A DNA stretch of 64,000 bases from Thamnaconus septentrionalis. Its lineage: Eukaryota; Chordata; Actinopteri; Tetraodontiformes; Monacanthidae. The translations under genes were made by a program, and so were the position numbers. Of the stretch, positions 1 to 10,744 are shown in pieces. Location of the stretch: positions 3,758,501 to 3,822,500 of the forward strand of contig CM020520.1 of NCBI GenBank assembly GCA_009823395.1. Direction: 5' to 3'. The notes under the pieces are model-generated. The model saw only the letters and a program-made list of their open reading frames with translations. It ran no database searches and was not told the origin of the DNA. Numbering within the stretch: the first letter of the stretch is position 1; the number at the start of each line of letters is the position of its first letter.

Positions 1-122
1 GATTTCTTTGTGGCAGACACTGTTTACTACCACTGATAGTGTTGCCTTGTTCTTAAGAGCCAATGGGAAATGTCTTGTTACAATGAGTTTAGAGTTGGAG
101 GCTGCTGATTGCACGCGTGCGT

Positions 123-148
123 ACACACACACACACACACACACACAC
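123..148. repeat. (AC)13 microsatellite
   Basis: Thirteen uninterrupted AC dinucleotides flanked by mixed sequence (GCGTGCGT before, GTGACTTG after). Tracts of this kind are common in fish genomes and are length-polymorphic. Confidence 0.95.
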
Positions 149-3125
149 GTGACTTGAAAGAGGATCAGTGTGTTTTTTCTCTCTCTGTGATCTTGTAATA
201 TTAATGCTTCTTTTAATTAATCCACCTGTGGCTGAAACGGGTATTTGTGACTCGTGTTTTGCAGTTAAACGAGCTCTTGGACCCCTGCTGGTGCGTTAAA
301 ATATTCATCCTTTGTTTGATGTCTGGTGCTGCTATCTTCGTTTGCTTTTTTTTTTTTAATCTGTGGAATCAGCCGCGGCCGCTTTCATGTCTCCTCCGCC
401 GTTTCTTTATCATCTCACGGCTGCAGAGCGGTTGCGAATGTGCACACGCATGGGAAGAAAAACAACTGGCCTCCACATCCAAATGCCAGGAGTGAATCAC
501 ACCTTTTTCTTTTAAAGACGTAGGGAATTTGACAGAAGAACACCTGCAGAAATGGTTGACATTTGTGACTCACCTCAGCAACCGCTTTAATGTCTGTACG
601 CTAAAAAAAAATCAAATAAAAAATGGCTACAGCTTTCAAGTTGGGGGCAAAAAAACCCACTCAGAGCGCAGGGGTCGCATCTTAGCGCTACAGGCTGACC
701 CCTGACTCCTGGTTCTTGCGAATGCGACATGTGAGTCAAGGCTCGCAGCGGCTCTGCGGCCAATCAGGTCTTGGTTTGTTTGTTTTTCTTCCAGCTTTTG
801 CTTATTGCTCATGTTGAGATGCACAGTAAAAGTGAGCTCTGCAGCACCATCCCATCTGCCTGGTGTCAGCGGCCCTTATGGCAGGAATTATAGCACATGT
901 ACCCACCATCATATCTGGAAACAGGAGGTGCCTCCGCGGTGTGATGCCACAATGGATCAAGTGCGTAACGCATTTAAAATAGACGCGTGGAGAGCTTCAG
1001 CTCCACCACTGGTGACAAGTCCGGAGACGGCTTCCTCCTCGGCAGAAGAGTGGGAGGCGAAGTGGTGTTGGCGGTCATTACCGAGCCCAATTTATCCTCC
1101 AGCGGCGGCAGAGAAATAACAACACGGCGCCTGCAGAGAGTAATAAGTCCAGAGTGCCACCGGTGGCCTGTGGCTCCGGCCGCTGCTTTGCTTTTGCCTT
1201 TGCTATCTGATAGGACGTGTTTGCTCTCCAGCTCCCTCTGATAGCTTTTTAATTGGTTTGGGCGACACTGTCACCTCTCCTCCTCGACAGCGCCGGCTCC
1301 GCATTGTTGTTTGTCGCCACAGGGGAGCTCCGTAATACAATCAGGGAATAATCATAATTTAAAAAAAAGTAATAATAAACAGCAACAAAATATAAATAGA
1401 TTGGTTATTTGGTTTAAATTGAACCTCTGGTGCAAACTAATAAATTCTTGCCTGACATAAATCAGCTTAGGACATTTCTAAAGACAAACAATAGCGAAGC
1501 TGGAGGTCTGGTAAAAAAAAATAAAATAAAATGTTTTAATACTTTAGATAGAGACCCTCTGGGTCTTTCAAATAAAATTAATTTTTTTCTCTGCCAAGTT
1601 GTTGCTGGTCTTTCTTTTACTCAAACTCTGCTGGAAAACGTTTTCGAATATTTGCTTCCGCTGTGGGCAGTGAATCAGAACAGTAAAAAGGGCGCTGTGA
1701 TTAATCACCGTTCCGCTTGTATAGAATGGTAGCAGCAGGGGTCGTGTAGCTTCATGGGAATGTGGCAAAATGCCAAACAGGTTTCATTGGCTGATTGCTT
1801 TCCATGGAAACAGGAAGGAGCGGCACATTTAGTTTTTATGTCAGTTCTGTCCACATCCACAACAATCTTGCTTGAGTTGTTGCATCAGTTTGGCTGTCAC
1901 GTTGATTTCTAGTTCCATCATCCACCTGGAATTTTTATACTATTTCTGACAAATGGATACTAAGAAAAAATGAAATATCGGCATCTTGCATAAAATTGCT
2001 GCCAGCTAACAACCCGAACAACAAAAAAAAACAACAATAAAAGACCAAGGTGAATACTAAATAATAGATAAAAGGGCTCTCTTTCCATGTCGCTTGTCAA
2101 GCGGCGTTGCTTTCTAAGGCGGTGTGACACGTGCCTTCCACGGGGACACGAGCAGCTTGGATGAGCGCGCCAACAAGTTGTCAAGCATCCAGATAAATCT
2201 TCCCGCAGCTTCTTAAGGCCACCCAGGAGGATCTGGCCCAGAGGTTGGTCAAGGACGGCCAGAGGCAGATCGGCAAAACTGGCCCTCGGCCCTGTTTTCA
2301 CCCTCCACAGTGTCTCCACTCTCAGTGAGTGTGTGTGTGTCTACCACTCTTAGCAGGCCAGAGGTGGTCTGCTCTGTGTGAGTTTTCCCACGGATCCTCC
2401 AGTCAGAGTAAAACGGGAGCGGGGAACGGCTCACCTGAAGATAGTCACCGCAAATTTACCAGCCGTGTGAGTGGAGACGGAGGCCCCGGCAGGATCGCAG
2501 CCTGCCACAACAACTTAGAGGTTACATTCGTCAAGGAACAAAGAACGGAGAGCGGGGCTGGCGGGCGGTTGCTTTGTTGGATCGGGGTTGATACCAGAAA
2601 GGTATCCTGGACAAGAGAAATAAATCTCTCTTTTAAAAGGGTTTACTGCTCTCAAAGTTTTTCTTTCTTTCCTTTCCCTTCCAGTTATTTTGATATCTGG
2701 AATATTTTGGCTCATTTTTTTTCCTTTGAAGAACCGCTCCATGGGCTCCTCTCGAACTATGTTGTCTCTGCTATTACTCATCCTGAGCATGAAAAAAAGC
2801 ATACTTGCTATGTTTCCTGGAATCTGCACTTAGCTCTTTATGCGGGAGAAAGGAAGTCACTTCGCTCCATAACTCTTTGTCACGGCGAAGAAGGCGAAAC
2901 ATCAAATTAAGAGGTAGAATATTCCTAAGTGATGAATGCTCTGCTGTTGTTTCATCGCATCACCCATTTGTCTCTCTTTGCAAAGCCCATAAATTCTTTG
3001 ATGAAGTCACCCCCCAAAGCCCCTCCACTTAATTGCAATTAGTGGGCAGGAGAAGCAGTTAAACTCTGACACCAACACTGGCTGTTGCATCATTGTGATA
3101 CCAATTTTCGAAAGTGCAACTTGAA

Positions 3126-3143
3126 AGACAGACAGACAGACAG
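3126..3143. repeat. (AGAC)n short tetranucleotide run
   Basis: About four and a half copies of AGAC, lying roughly 60 bases upstream of the large minisatellite. It is too short to be remarkable alone but marks the unstable left edge of that region. Confidence 0.85.
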
Positions 3144-4286
3144 CTAGTGAGAGGGCGACAGGGCAGCTGCTCCTGTCAGCAGCTCCAGGCACAAACAACG
3201 GGCCTGATCAACACCGGGCGATCAACACCGGGCCTCGGCCGGAGGAGCTGCCCCACCAGCGCAAGCGGCGGCGATCAACACCGGGCCTCGGCCGGAGAGC
3301 TGCCCCACCAGCGCAAGCGGCGGCGATCAACACCGGGCATCGGCCGGAGGAGCTGCCCCACCAGCGCAAGCGGCGGTGATCAACACCGGGCCTCGGCCGG
3401 AGAGCTGCCCCACCAGCGCAAGCCGATCAACACCGGGCCGTGGCCGGAGGAGCTGCCCCACCAGCGCAAGCGGCGGCGATCAACACCGGGCCTTGGCCGG
3501 AGGAGCTGCCCCACCAGCGCAAGCGGCGGCGATCAACACCGGGCCTCGGCCGGAGGAGCTGCCCCACCAGCGGCGGCGAACAACACCGGGCCTCGGCCGG
3601 AGGAGCTGCCCCACCAGCGGCGGTGATCAACACTGGGCCTCGGCCGGAGGAGCTGCCCCACCAGCGGCGGTGATCAACACCGGGCCTCGGCCGGAGGAGC
3701 TGCCCCACCAGCGCAAGCGGCGGTGATCAACACCGGGCCTTGGCCGGAGAAGCTGCCCCACCAGCGGCGGCGATCAACACCGGGCCTTGGCCGGAGAAGC
3801 TGCCCCACCAGCGCAAGCGGCGGTGATCAACACCGGGCCTTGGCCGGAGGAGCTGCCCCACCAGCGCAAGTGGCGGCGATAAACACCGGGCCTCGGCCGG
3901 AGGAGCTGCCCCACCAGCGCAAGCGGCGGCGATAAACACCGGGCCTCGGCCGGAGGAGCTGCCCCACCAGCGCAAGCGGCGGTGATCAACACCGGGCCTC
4001 GGCCGGAGGAGCTGCCCCACCAGCGCAAGCCGATCAACACCGGGCCTTGGCCGGAGAAGCTGCCCCACCAGCGCAAGCGGCGGCGAACAACACCGGGCCT
4101 CGGCCGGAGGACCTGCCCCACCAGCGCAAGCCGATCAACACCGGGCCTTGGCCGGAGGAGCTGCCCCACCAGCGCAAGCGGCGGCGATCAACACCGGGCC
4201 TCGGCCGGAGGAGCTGCCCCACCAGCGCAAGCCGATCAACACCGGGCCTTGGCCGGAGGAGCTGCCCCACCAGCGCAAGCGGCGGC

Positions 4287-5004
4287 GATCAACACCGGGC
4301 CTCGGCCGGAGGAGCTGCCCCACCAGCGGCGGCGAACAACACCGGGCCTCGGCCGAAGGAGCTGCCCCACCAGCGCAAGCGGCGAACAACACCGGGCCTC
4401 GGCCGGAGGAGCTGCCCCACCAGCGCAAGCGGCGGCGATCAACGATCAACACCGGGCCTCGGCCGGAGAAGCTGCCCCACCGGCGCAAGCCGATCAACAC
4501 CGGGCCTTGGCCGGAGAAGCTGCCCCACCAGCGCAAGCCGATCAACACCGGGCCTCGGCCGGAGGAGCTGCCCCACCAGCGCAAGCGGCGGCGAACAACA
4601 CCGGGCCTCGGCCGGAAGACCTTCCCCACCAGCGCAAGCGGCGGCGATCAACACCGGGCCTCGGCCGGAGGAGCTGCCCCACCAGCGGCGGCGAACAACA
4701 CCGGGCCTCGGCCGAAGGAGCTGCCCCACCAGCGCAAGCGGCGAACAACACCGGGCCTCGGCCGGAGGAGCTGCCCCACCAGCGCAAGCGGCGGCGATCA
4801 ACGATCAACACCGGGCCTCGGCCGGAGAAGCTGCCCCACCAGCGCAAGCCGATCAACACCGGGCCTTGGCCGGAGAAGCTGCCCCACCAGCGCAAGCCGA
4901 TCAACACCGGGCCTCGGCCGGAGGAGCTGCCCCACCAGCGCAAGCGGCGGCGAACAACACCGGGCCTCGGCCGGAAGACCTTCCCCACCAGCGCAAGCGG
5001 CGGC
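4287..5004 (+). repeat. 359-bp higher-order duplication inside the minisatellite
   Basis: Two adjacent blocks, 4287-4645 and 4646-5004, carry the same ordered series of variant units: a 47-bp unit, a GGCCGAAGGAG unit, a GAACAAC unit, a doubled GATCAAC, two CGCAAGCC units, and a GGAAGACCTTCCCC unit. Diagnostic variants at 4351 and 4710, and at 4610 and 4969, are both exactly 359 bases apart. I noticed one difference, CACCGGCG against CACCAGCG in the CGCAAGCC series. This indicates a recent segmental duplication of seven units. Confidence 0.9.
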
Positions 5005-6229
5005 GATAAACACCGGGCCTTGGCCGGGGGGGCTGCCCCACCAGCGCAAGCGGCGGCGATCAACACCGGGCCTCGGCCGGACGAGCTGCCCCACCAGCGC
5101 AAGCGGCGGCGATCAACACCGGGCCTCGGCCGGAGGACCTGCCCCACCAGCGCAAGCCGATCAACACCGGGCCTTGGCCGGAGAAGCTGCCCCACCAGCG
5201 CAAGCGGCGGTGATCAACACCGGGCCTCGGCCGGAGGAGCTGCCCCACCAGCGGCGGCGAACAACACCGGGCCTCGGCCGGAGGAGCTGCCCCACCAGCG
5301 CAAGCGGCGGTGATCAACACCGGGCCTTGGCCGGAGAAGCTGCCCCACCAGCGCAAGCCGATCAACACCGGGCCTTGGCCGGAGAAGCTGCCCCACCAGC
5401 GCAAGCGGCGGTGATCAACACCGGGCCTTGGCCGGAGGAGCTGCCCCACCAGCGCAAGTGGCGACGATAAACACCGGGCCTCGGCCGGAGGAGCTGCCCC
5501 ACCAGCGCAAGCCGATCAACACCGGGCCTTGGCCGGAGAAGCTGCCCCACCAGCGCAAGCGGCGGCGATCAACACCGGGCCTCGGCCGGAGGAGCTGCCC
5601 CACCAGCGGCGGCGAACAACACCGGGCCTCGGCCGGAGGAGCTGCCCCACCAGCGGCGGTGATCAACACCGGGCCTCGGCCGGAGGAGCTGCCCCACCAG
5701 CGCAAGCGGCGGCGATCAACACCGGGCCTCGGCCGGAGGACCTGCCCCACCAGCGCAAGCCGATCAACACCGGGCCTTGGCCGGAGAAGCTGCCCCACCA
5801 GCGCAAGCGGCGGTGATCAACACCGGGCCTCGGCCGGAGGAGCTGCCCCACCAGCGGCGGTGATCAACACCGGGCCTTGGCCGGAGGACCTGCCCCACCA
5901 GCGCAAGCCGATCAACACCGGGCCTTGGCCGGAGAAGCTGCCCCACCAGCGCAAGCCGATCAACACCGGGCCTCGGCCGGAGGACCTTCCCCACCAGCGC
6001 AAGTGGCGGCGATCAACACCGGGCCTCGGCCGGAGGAGCTGCCCCACCAGCGCAAGCGGCGGCGATCAACACCGGGCTCCGGAGCTGCCGCACCAGCGCA
6101 AGCGGCGGCGATCAACACCGGGCGATCAACACCGGGCCTCGGCCGGAGGAGTTGCCCCACCAGCGCAAGCGGCGGCGATCAACACCGGGCCTCGGCCGGA
6201 GGAGCTGCCCCACCAGCGCAAGCGGTGGC

Positions 6230-6349
6230 GATCAACGATCAACACCGGGCCTCGGCCGGAGGAGCTGCCCCACCAGCGCAAGCGGTGGCGATCAACGATC
6301 AACACCGGGCCTCGGCCGGAGGAGCTGCCCCACCAGCGCAAGCGGCGGC
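6230..6349 (+). repeat. 60-bp subfamily units with doubled GATCAAC
   Basis: Two successive units start with GATCAACGATCAAC (6230 and 6290) and are identical over a 60-bp period, with the private variant AGCGGTGGC. They arose from a 53-bp unit by a 7-bp duplication followed by unit duplication. The same 7-bp duplication also appears at 4438 and 4797 inside the 359-bp higher-order copies. Confidence 0.9.
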
Positions 6350-6421
6350 GAACAACACCGGGCCCCGGCCGGAGGACCTTCCCCACCAGCGCAAGCGGCG
6401 GCGATCAACACCGCGCCTCGG

Positions 6422-6939
6422 TCAAGTATTTCCTGAACGGTCAATCACTCCGAATCCTATATAACTCACTACTGCTGCCATACTTAGACTACTGTTCCGA
6501 GATATGGGGACACACATTTTGAATTAGAAGCACATTGCAACCACTGTGCATTTTACAGAAGAGAGCCCTTGGAGTCATCCACAACGCGCACTTCCAAGAA
6601 TCCACCAATCCATTATTTATTAAGTCCAAAATTCTCAAATTCACTGATTTAGTCGAATATAAAACGGTGCAAGTAATGTATAAAGCAAGGAACAACATGC
6701 TACCTCACAACATCCAGCGACTGTTCTCCGACAGAGATGGGAGCTACAGGCTTAGGGGTCAACTCAATCTAAAAGTTCACACAATACACTCAACTAAAAG
6801 AAGTTTATGTTTTTCAATAATCAGGGTTAAATTATGGAATGGTCTGAACCTCAACACCAACAAATGTATAAACTTGGGACTATTTAAGATAAAATACAAA
6901 AATATAATATTCAGTAGGTACAATAACATAGTACACTAA
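6422..6939 (+). pseudogene. C-terminal reverse-transcriptase ORF remnant of the LINE
   Basis: The frame reads VKYFLNGQSLRILYNSLL, then PYLDYCSEIWG, a segment found just after the catalytic RT domain of L2, CR1 and Rex-type LINEs. It continues with LQKRALGVIHNAH and NPLFIKSKILKFTDLVEYKT, a LPHNIQRLF segment, and RVKLWNGLN near the C terminus. One in-frame TGA (6520-6522) breaks it after GHTF; the same frame then runs open to TAA at 6937-6939. The catalytic FADD-type box is not present because the fragment begins downstream of it. It is a non-functional relic. Upstream, the frame continues without interruption into the minisatellite. Confidence 0.85.
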
Positions 6940-7024
6940 TTTAGTATTACTACTACTGTTATCATTATTCTGGTTATTAATATTGCTGTTGTTGTAAAAG
7001 TGTTATAATTATAATGATAATTTA

Positions 7025-7030
<6 letters not shown>

Positions 7031-7108
<78 letters not shown>
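7031..7108 (+). repeat. (ATT)26 microsatellite inside LINE 3' UTR
   Basis: Twenty-six perfect ATT units followed by further AT-rich sequence (7140-7220). It lies between the LINE stop codon and the 3' stem-loop, so it probably grew from an ATT seed within the element. Confidence 0.95.
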
Positions 7109-7109
<1 letters not shown>

Positions 7110-7377
7110 TTGTATTATTGTTTTATTATTACAATTATTATCACAATTCATATATATGAATATACAGGAATATCTGTATCTACATTATATATATCAATAT
7201 TATATATTATATCTATATAGACTCCTAAATTCTCCAGTTTTAACTGGAGTTGTCTTTTGTTTAGATGTTTCTTAGGTTGTTGTCTTTTGTTGTTTTCTGT
7301 TTTGTTGTTTTCTGTTATCTGTTATCTAATCGTATATACTTAATTGAGTTCATAAGCTTGTATATTTATTTAAGTTG

Positions 7378-7415
7378 GGGGTAGGTGCACATAAGTTTTT
7401 ACTTCTATCTACCCC
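7378..7415 (+). promoter_or_regulatory. LINE 3' stem-loop, likely RT recognition element
   Basis: GGGGTAG at 7378-7384 pairs perfectly with CTACCCC at 7409-7415, and an inner AAGT (7393-7396) can pair with ACTT (7401-7404). In L2-type LINEs such a 3' hairpin is recognised by the element's reverse transcriptase to start target-primed reverse transcription. That function is inferred here from position and shape. Confidence 0.6.
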
Positions 7416-9291
7416 TTTTCGAGCATGACCAATATTTTTTTTGATGCATATTTCACTGTTGTTTGCTTACTCATTGTATTTTTTTTATTTTTTTTATTTT
7501 AAGTTTTCTTTCGTATTTTTGGGCCTTGTATCCCTTTTATTTTTACTTTCATGTTCGAAATAAATAAAAATCAAATCAAATCAAATCAAATTTGTTTCAG
7601 CAGCTAGCGAGCTTTTCACATTGTTTTTGGTCTTTGTTTGCACTCTCGCATGCTGGTCTGACAGTCTGGACTGGTTTCTGGTTGCCTGCAGCCTGAACAT
7701 GGTGAGAAGCCAGCCAGCGTGGTCAGCAGTGTGTCGGTGTGGCCACCTCACCCTGAGCTGTGAGCCTTGATGATTTAGTGGACCTTGTCCGTGACACGTC
7801 CAGAGCTCAGAAAGTAAGAGCGCAGTGAGGAAAAAGACAACCAATCCATCTGTGCACTATATATTACACATGCCCATGAATGTTATACATAGGTATATAT
7901 AACAGACAGAAACAGACAGAATCCTTCCGCTTTATGAATTATTCTCCCTCACTTTGAAACCGTCAGTTCACTTGGTGTCTGATAAAAAGAATCAATATGA
8001 AAAGTTCCTGTTCCTATCAGCATTCAGGAGAGACACAATCCTTTTTTTTTCTTCTTTTTTTTCGTCGCATGCGAATAAACAGTTATTAAAGCTCGCCGGC
8101 TGAATCTCAAGAGGATCAAAGATTAAACGGCTACAGCGGCTGACACGTTTTGATCCCATCTCAAAGTGGGGAAGCGTGCGTTTGAATAAGCGAGTGTTTA
8201 TTTTTGGTCTCACTGCGACAGGCGGCGGATGCGGGAGATGCAGCTGTGATAACCTTCAGCTGGACGACCCCCCTCCGCCCACGCTTCCCTCCCAGCTTAG
8301 CTGCAGCATGCACTGGCCCTGCAACTGCAGCATTTAACTGTGGGCGCGTTAGTAAATGCATCACTTTTCATATTATCACTAAAAAATAAATAAATAAAAA
8401 CATTCCCCTTTTTCCAAGTCCTGATTTCTAACTTCCGGCGCTTGATGTCCCTCCCACTGGAATCCACAGGCCTCCACAGGCAGATTGGAACATAAGATGT
8501 GACTTCTGAGTCCGCATCGGCCGCCTTGCTAACGTTGGCTCGTGTGACTCAGCAGGAATTTCACACCCACTGGAGCAACATGAATCTATGAGTTGCAAAA
8601 TCACCCAGGGAGCGTGATGAAAAGCCACTCCTGAGCTTTTTGGAGGGAGAGAAAGGCTCAGAAATGTCCCAGAACTTCAGGCCAAAATGCTGCATTATCC
8701 CACTTATGAAGCCGACGTCATAACAACAAAGTACCAGGCTTTGGATGCATTAAGTCAGAATTAACACAGGGATCCACTTGGAACATCAGCGTCTATATCA
8801 CCCAAAATTTGAGTATCTTTATTTAAAATTTTCTCATTTCAATGTGACACTCTGTTTGAAAATGCAATGCAGCCAAATGTGAAGAAGCCTTCACCATGCA
8901 CTGTAAGTCTTGGCTCACTGCAGCAGCCAGTGCATCCAACCTGCCCAGAGAAGATAAATGCTTGTGTCTGGACGACAGCAAACCAGGACAGATGGAAGCA
9001 AACTGGAGGGCAACCAGACACATTTGTCAGAGAAAATAAAACATGTGGTCACAGTTTTGTCTGTTTCTCCCCCTCCACCTGCAAATCAGTGGCAGTTCAA
9101 AGATGGAAAGCTTTATGTAAAATACTCATCCATAGGTGAAATAGTTTATCACCTCTGTGTTTTATTCCCCTCAGGAGTGGCCGACCTGTGAGGCCGTGCA
9201 TCAATGGTAGCCACAGCTTGAGTGCAATGCCCTTGAAACCTCTGATTAAAAGATGAAAACTATTCTGCACTGCACCTCCCCCCCGGCCCTG

Positions 9292-9302
9292 CCTCCTTCT
9301 CC

Positions 9303-9337
<35 letters not shown>

Positions 9338-9340
9338 CTC
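9292..9340. repeat. CCT/CTT polypyrimidine tract
   Basis: Forty-nine bases of only C and T, built from CCT, TCC and CTT triplets. Such homopurine/homopyrimidine tracts with partial mirror symmetry can form triplex (H-DNA) structures. Confidence 0.9.
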
Positions 9341-10726
9341 ACTACAGGTGTTCATAGTTGTTCTCGCCTGCGTTTTCAGCATTTGCCTCGAAACAGCAAA
9401 GCAGTTTGTGCAGGCCCGCTTCATCCAACCAACCGGTGCTGAATGCACGACTCCGTCCTGGGCCTCCTTCCAGCGGTCTCAGCATTTTCAAATCGCTCCT
9501 TAACCTAGATTTGGTCTCCGCTGAATCCCAGAAACCCAGATCTGGTATCTTGGCGAGCCGCTCCGCTGAGCAGCGACTGGGTGGCGGCGGCGTATCAGTT
9601 CTTGGAGTGGCTGCGGATCTCAATGATTTATGGCGCGGCTCCTCCTTTTCTGTTACCCAAATCCTGTCTGTGTCGAACTGGGTTAGCGTCTCCGGCTGCC
9701 ATCTCTGCTTTTTTTCATTGTCTTTTATTCCCCTTTCTTCATTTCTTTCTTCCTATTGGACACAGCAACGGGGCTGCGGCGACCTGATTGGTCGGACGCG
9801 GGAGGCGCTGACTGACACACGTCAGTCCCGGCGTGTGCAAAGGGTGCGATTGACAGGAACATGCACTCAAGTGTGCTCCCACCCGTGCACACACGTGCGC
9901 ACACACAGACTCGTGTCAAGCCAAATAAATGTGCGGGGCGAATCTATTCAACTTATCGCTCATTCTCTCTGCCAGGAGAGAGAGCGAGAGAGCGCCTGAT
10001 GAATAAAACATTGACTTTTCTCGCATAAACATATTGATTTAAACATAACTATGAATAGGCCTTAGATTGCTCTTGAGATTTGGTCCCCCTTCTCTCCCTC
10101 TGCCTATTATTCTACAATCACTGACGTTAGCACATTCCTGCACCGCCCCCCGCAACCCATTCCACCACTTTGCTATCTATTATTATTATTATTATATAAA
10201 TATTTTTCTCTCCTCCCCTTTCTCCTGCACTCGTGCATTCAGGAAGCACAGCCTTGAGGATATAAATTGGTAAAATGCAAAATGCAAAAAAAACCAGGTG
10301 GAATCCAGTGATCCTGAATGTGAGTCACGGAGTTGAGAAATTTTGGGGGCCTTTGAAAATCAGACGGCTTAAATTACCGTCAGTCTGGCCAATAAGAGGA
10401 ACAGAGGGGAGGGACGATGGAAGGAGAGGAATAGGGGAGGAAGGTTAGTCAGGGGTTGGGGGTAATGAGTTTTCCAAATGTCTATCTAGCAACGGAGTTA
10501 ACACTCAGCACGTGCTGCATTCAAATCTTGCCTTGTCATCTGGGGTTCCACTTCATCCCGCCCCACCTCTTTTTATTTATTTAAACAATCATCATCCCTG
10601 ATTTGCATCGCCTGATCAAAAAGCCCTCCTGCAGTCGGCAAACACACCGTCACCTCATCCGCTGCACACGGCCCGGAGCCTCCTCGCCTATGAAAATGAT
10701 ACTCGAAAGACGAGATAAAATACTCG

Positions 10727-10744
10727 GAGAGAGAGAGAGAGAGA
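10727..10744. repeat. (GA)9 microsatellite
   Basis: Nine GA dinucleotides in a generally purine-rich neighbourhood (10690-10880). Confidence 0.9.

Larger units (their letters stand above)
1..3205. other. Non-coding sequence, no gene recognised
   Basis: Mostly unique DNA of mixed composition. It holds an AC microsatellite (123-148), several short A or T runs, and a short AGAC run (3126-3143) just before the minisatellite. Open frames here, the longest 193 codons at 2329-2910, have low-complexity translations without a recognisable domain, so I treat them as chance. No promoter or exon can be supported. It could be intron or intergenic sequence. Confidence 0.6.
3206..6421 (+). repeat. GC-rich 53-bp minisatellite array (about 60+ units)
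   Basis: About 3.2 kb of tandem units beginning GATCAACACCGGGCC and running through CGGAGGAGCTGCCCCACCAG to CGCAAGCGGCGGC, 53 bp in the commonest form. Length variants recur: 48 bp (ends CGCAAGCC), 47 bp (lacks CGCAAG, ends CAGCGGCGGC), units with GAGAGCTG instead of GAGGAGCTG, and units carrying an extra GATCAAC. Point variants include CTTGG/CTCGG, GAACAAC/GATCAAC and GATAAAC. The consensus has seven CpGs per unit, so the array is a CpG-dense block inside ordinary fish DNA. A 14-bp stub unit occurs at the left edge (3206-3219) and again near the right edge (6110-6123). Long forward open frames, up to 443 codons, are a by-product of the stop-free unit. I see no start context, splice site or conserved protein that would make it a gene. 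The assembled length may be compressed. Confidence 0.97.
6422..7590 (+). mobile_element. 5'-truncated LINE, L2-like clade
   Basis: A 3' fragment of a non-LTR retrotransposon. It contains the C-terminal coding part (6422-6939), then an AT-rich 3' UTR with a long ATT microsatellite (7031-7108). A stem-loop follows near 7378-7415 (GGGGTAG pairing with CTACCCC, inner AAGT with ACTT, followed by TTTTCGAGCATG), and the element ends in a short ATCAA-type tandem (about 7569-7590). From general knowledge, this arrangement of hairpin and short terminal repeat without a poly(A) tail is typical of L2/CR1-like LINEs in fish. The 5' part (endonuclease and most of the reverse transcriptase) is absent, as expected from truncated reverse transcription or later replacement by the minisatellite. 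It cannot move by itself. Confidence 0.85.

Noticed and set aside
2329..2910. 193-codon forward frame
   Set aside because: No recognisable domain, an antisense frame overlaps it, and its composition is like the surrounding non-coding DNA.
3982..5470. Very long forward frames (up to 443 codons) of Arg/Pro/Ala-rich repeats
   Set aside because: They follow from a stop-free 53-bp tandem unit read in three phases. Several overlapping frames are equally open, and no start context, splice site or conserved protein supports a gene.
3206..6421. Regularly repeated units that might suggest a CRISPR array
   Set aside because: Units are contiguous with no unique spacers, the genome is eukaryotic, and no cas-like gene is present.
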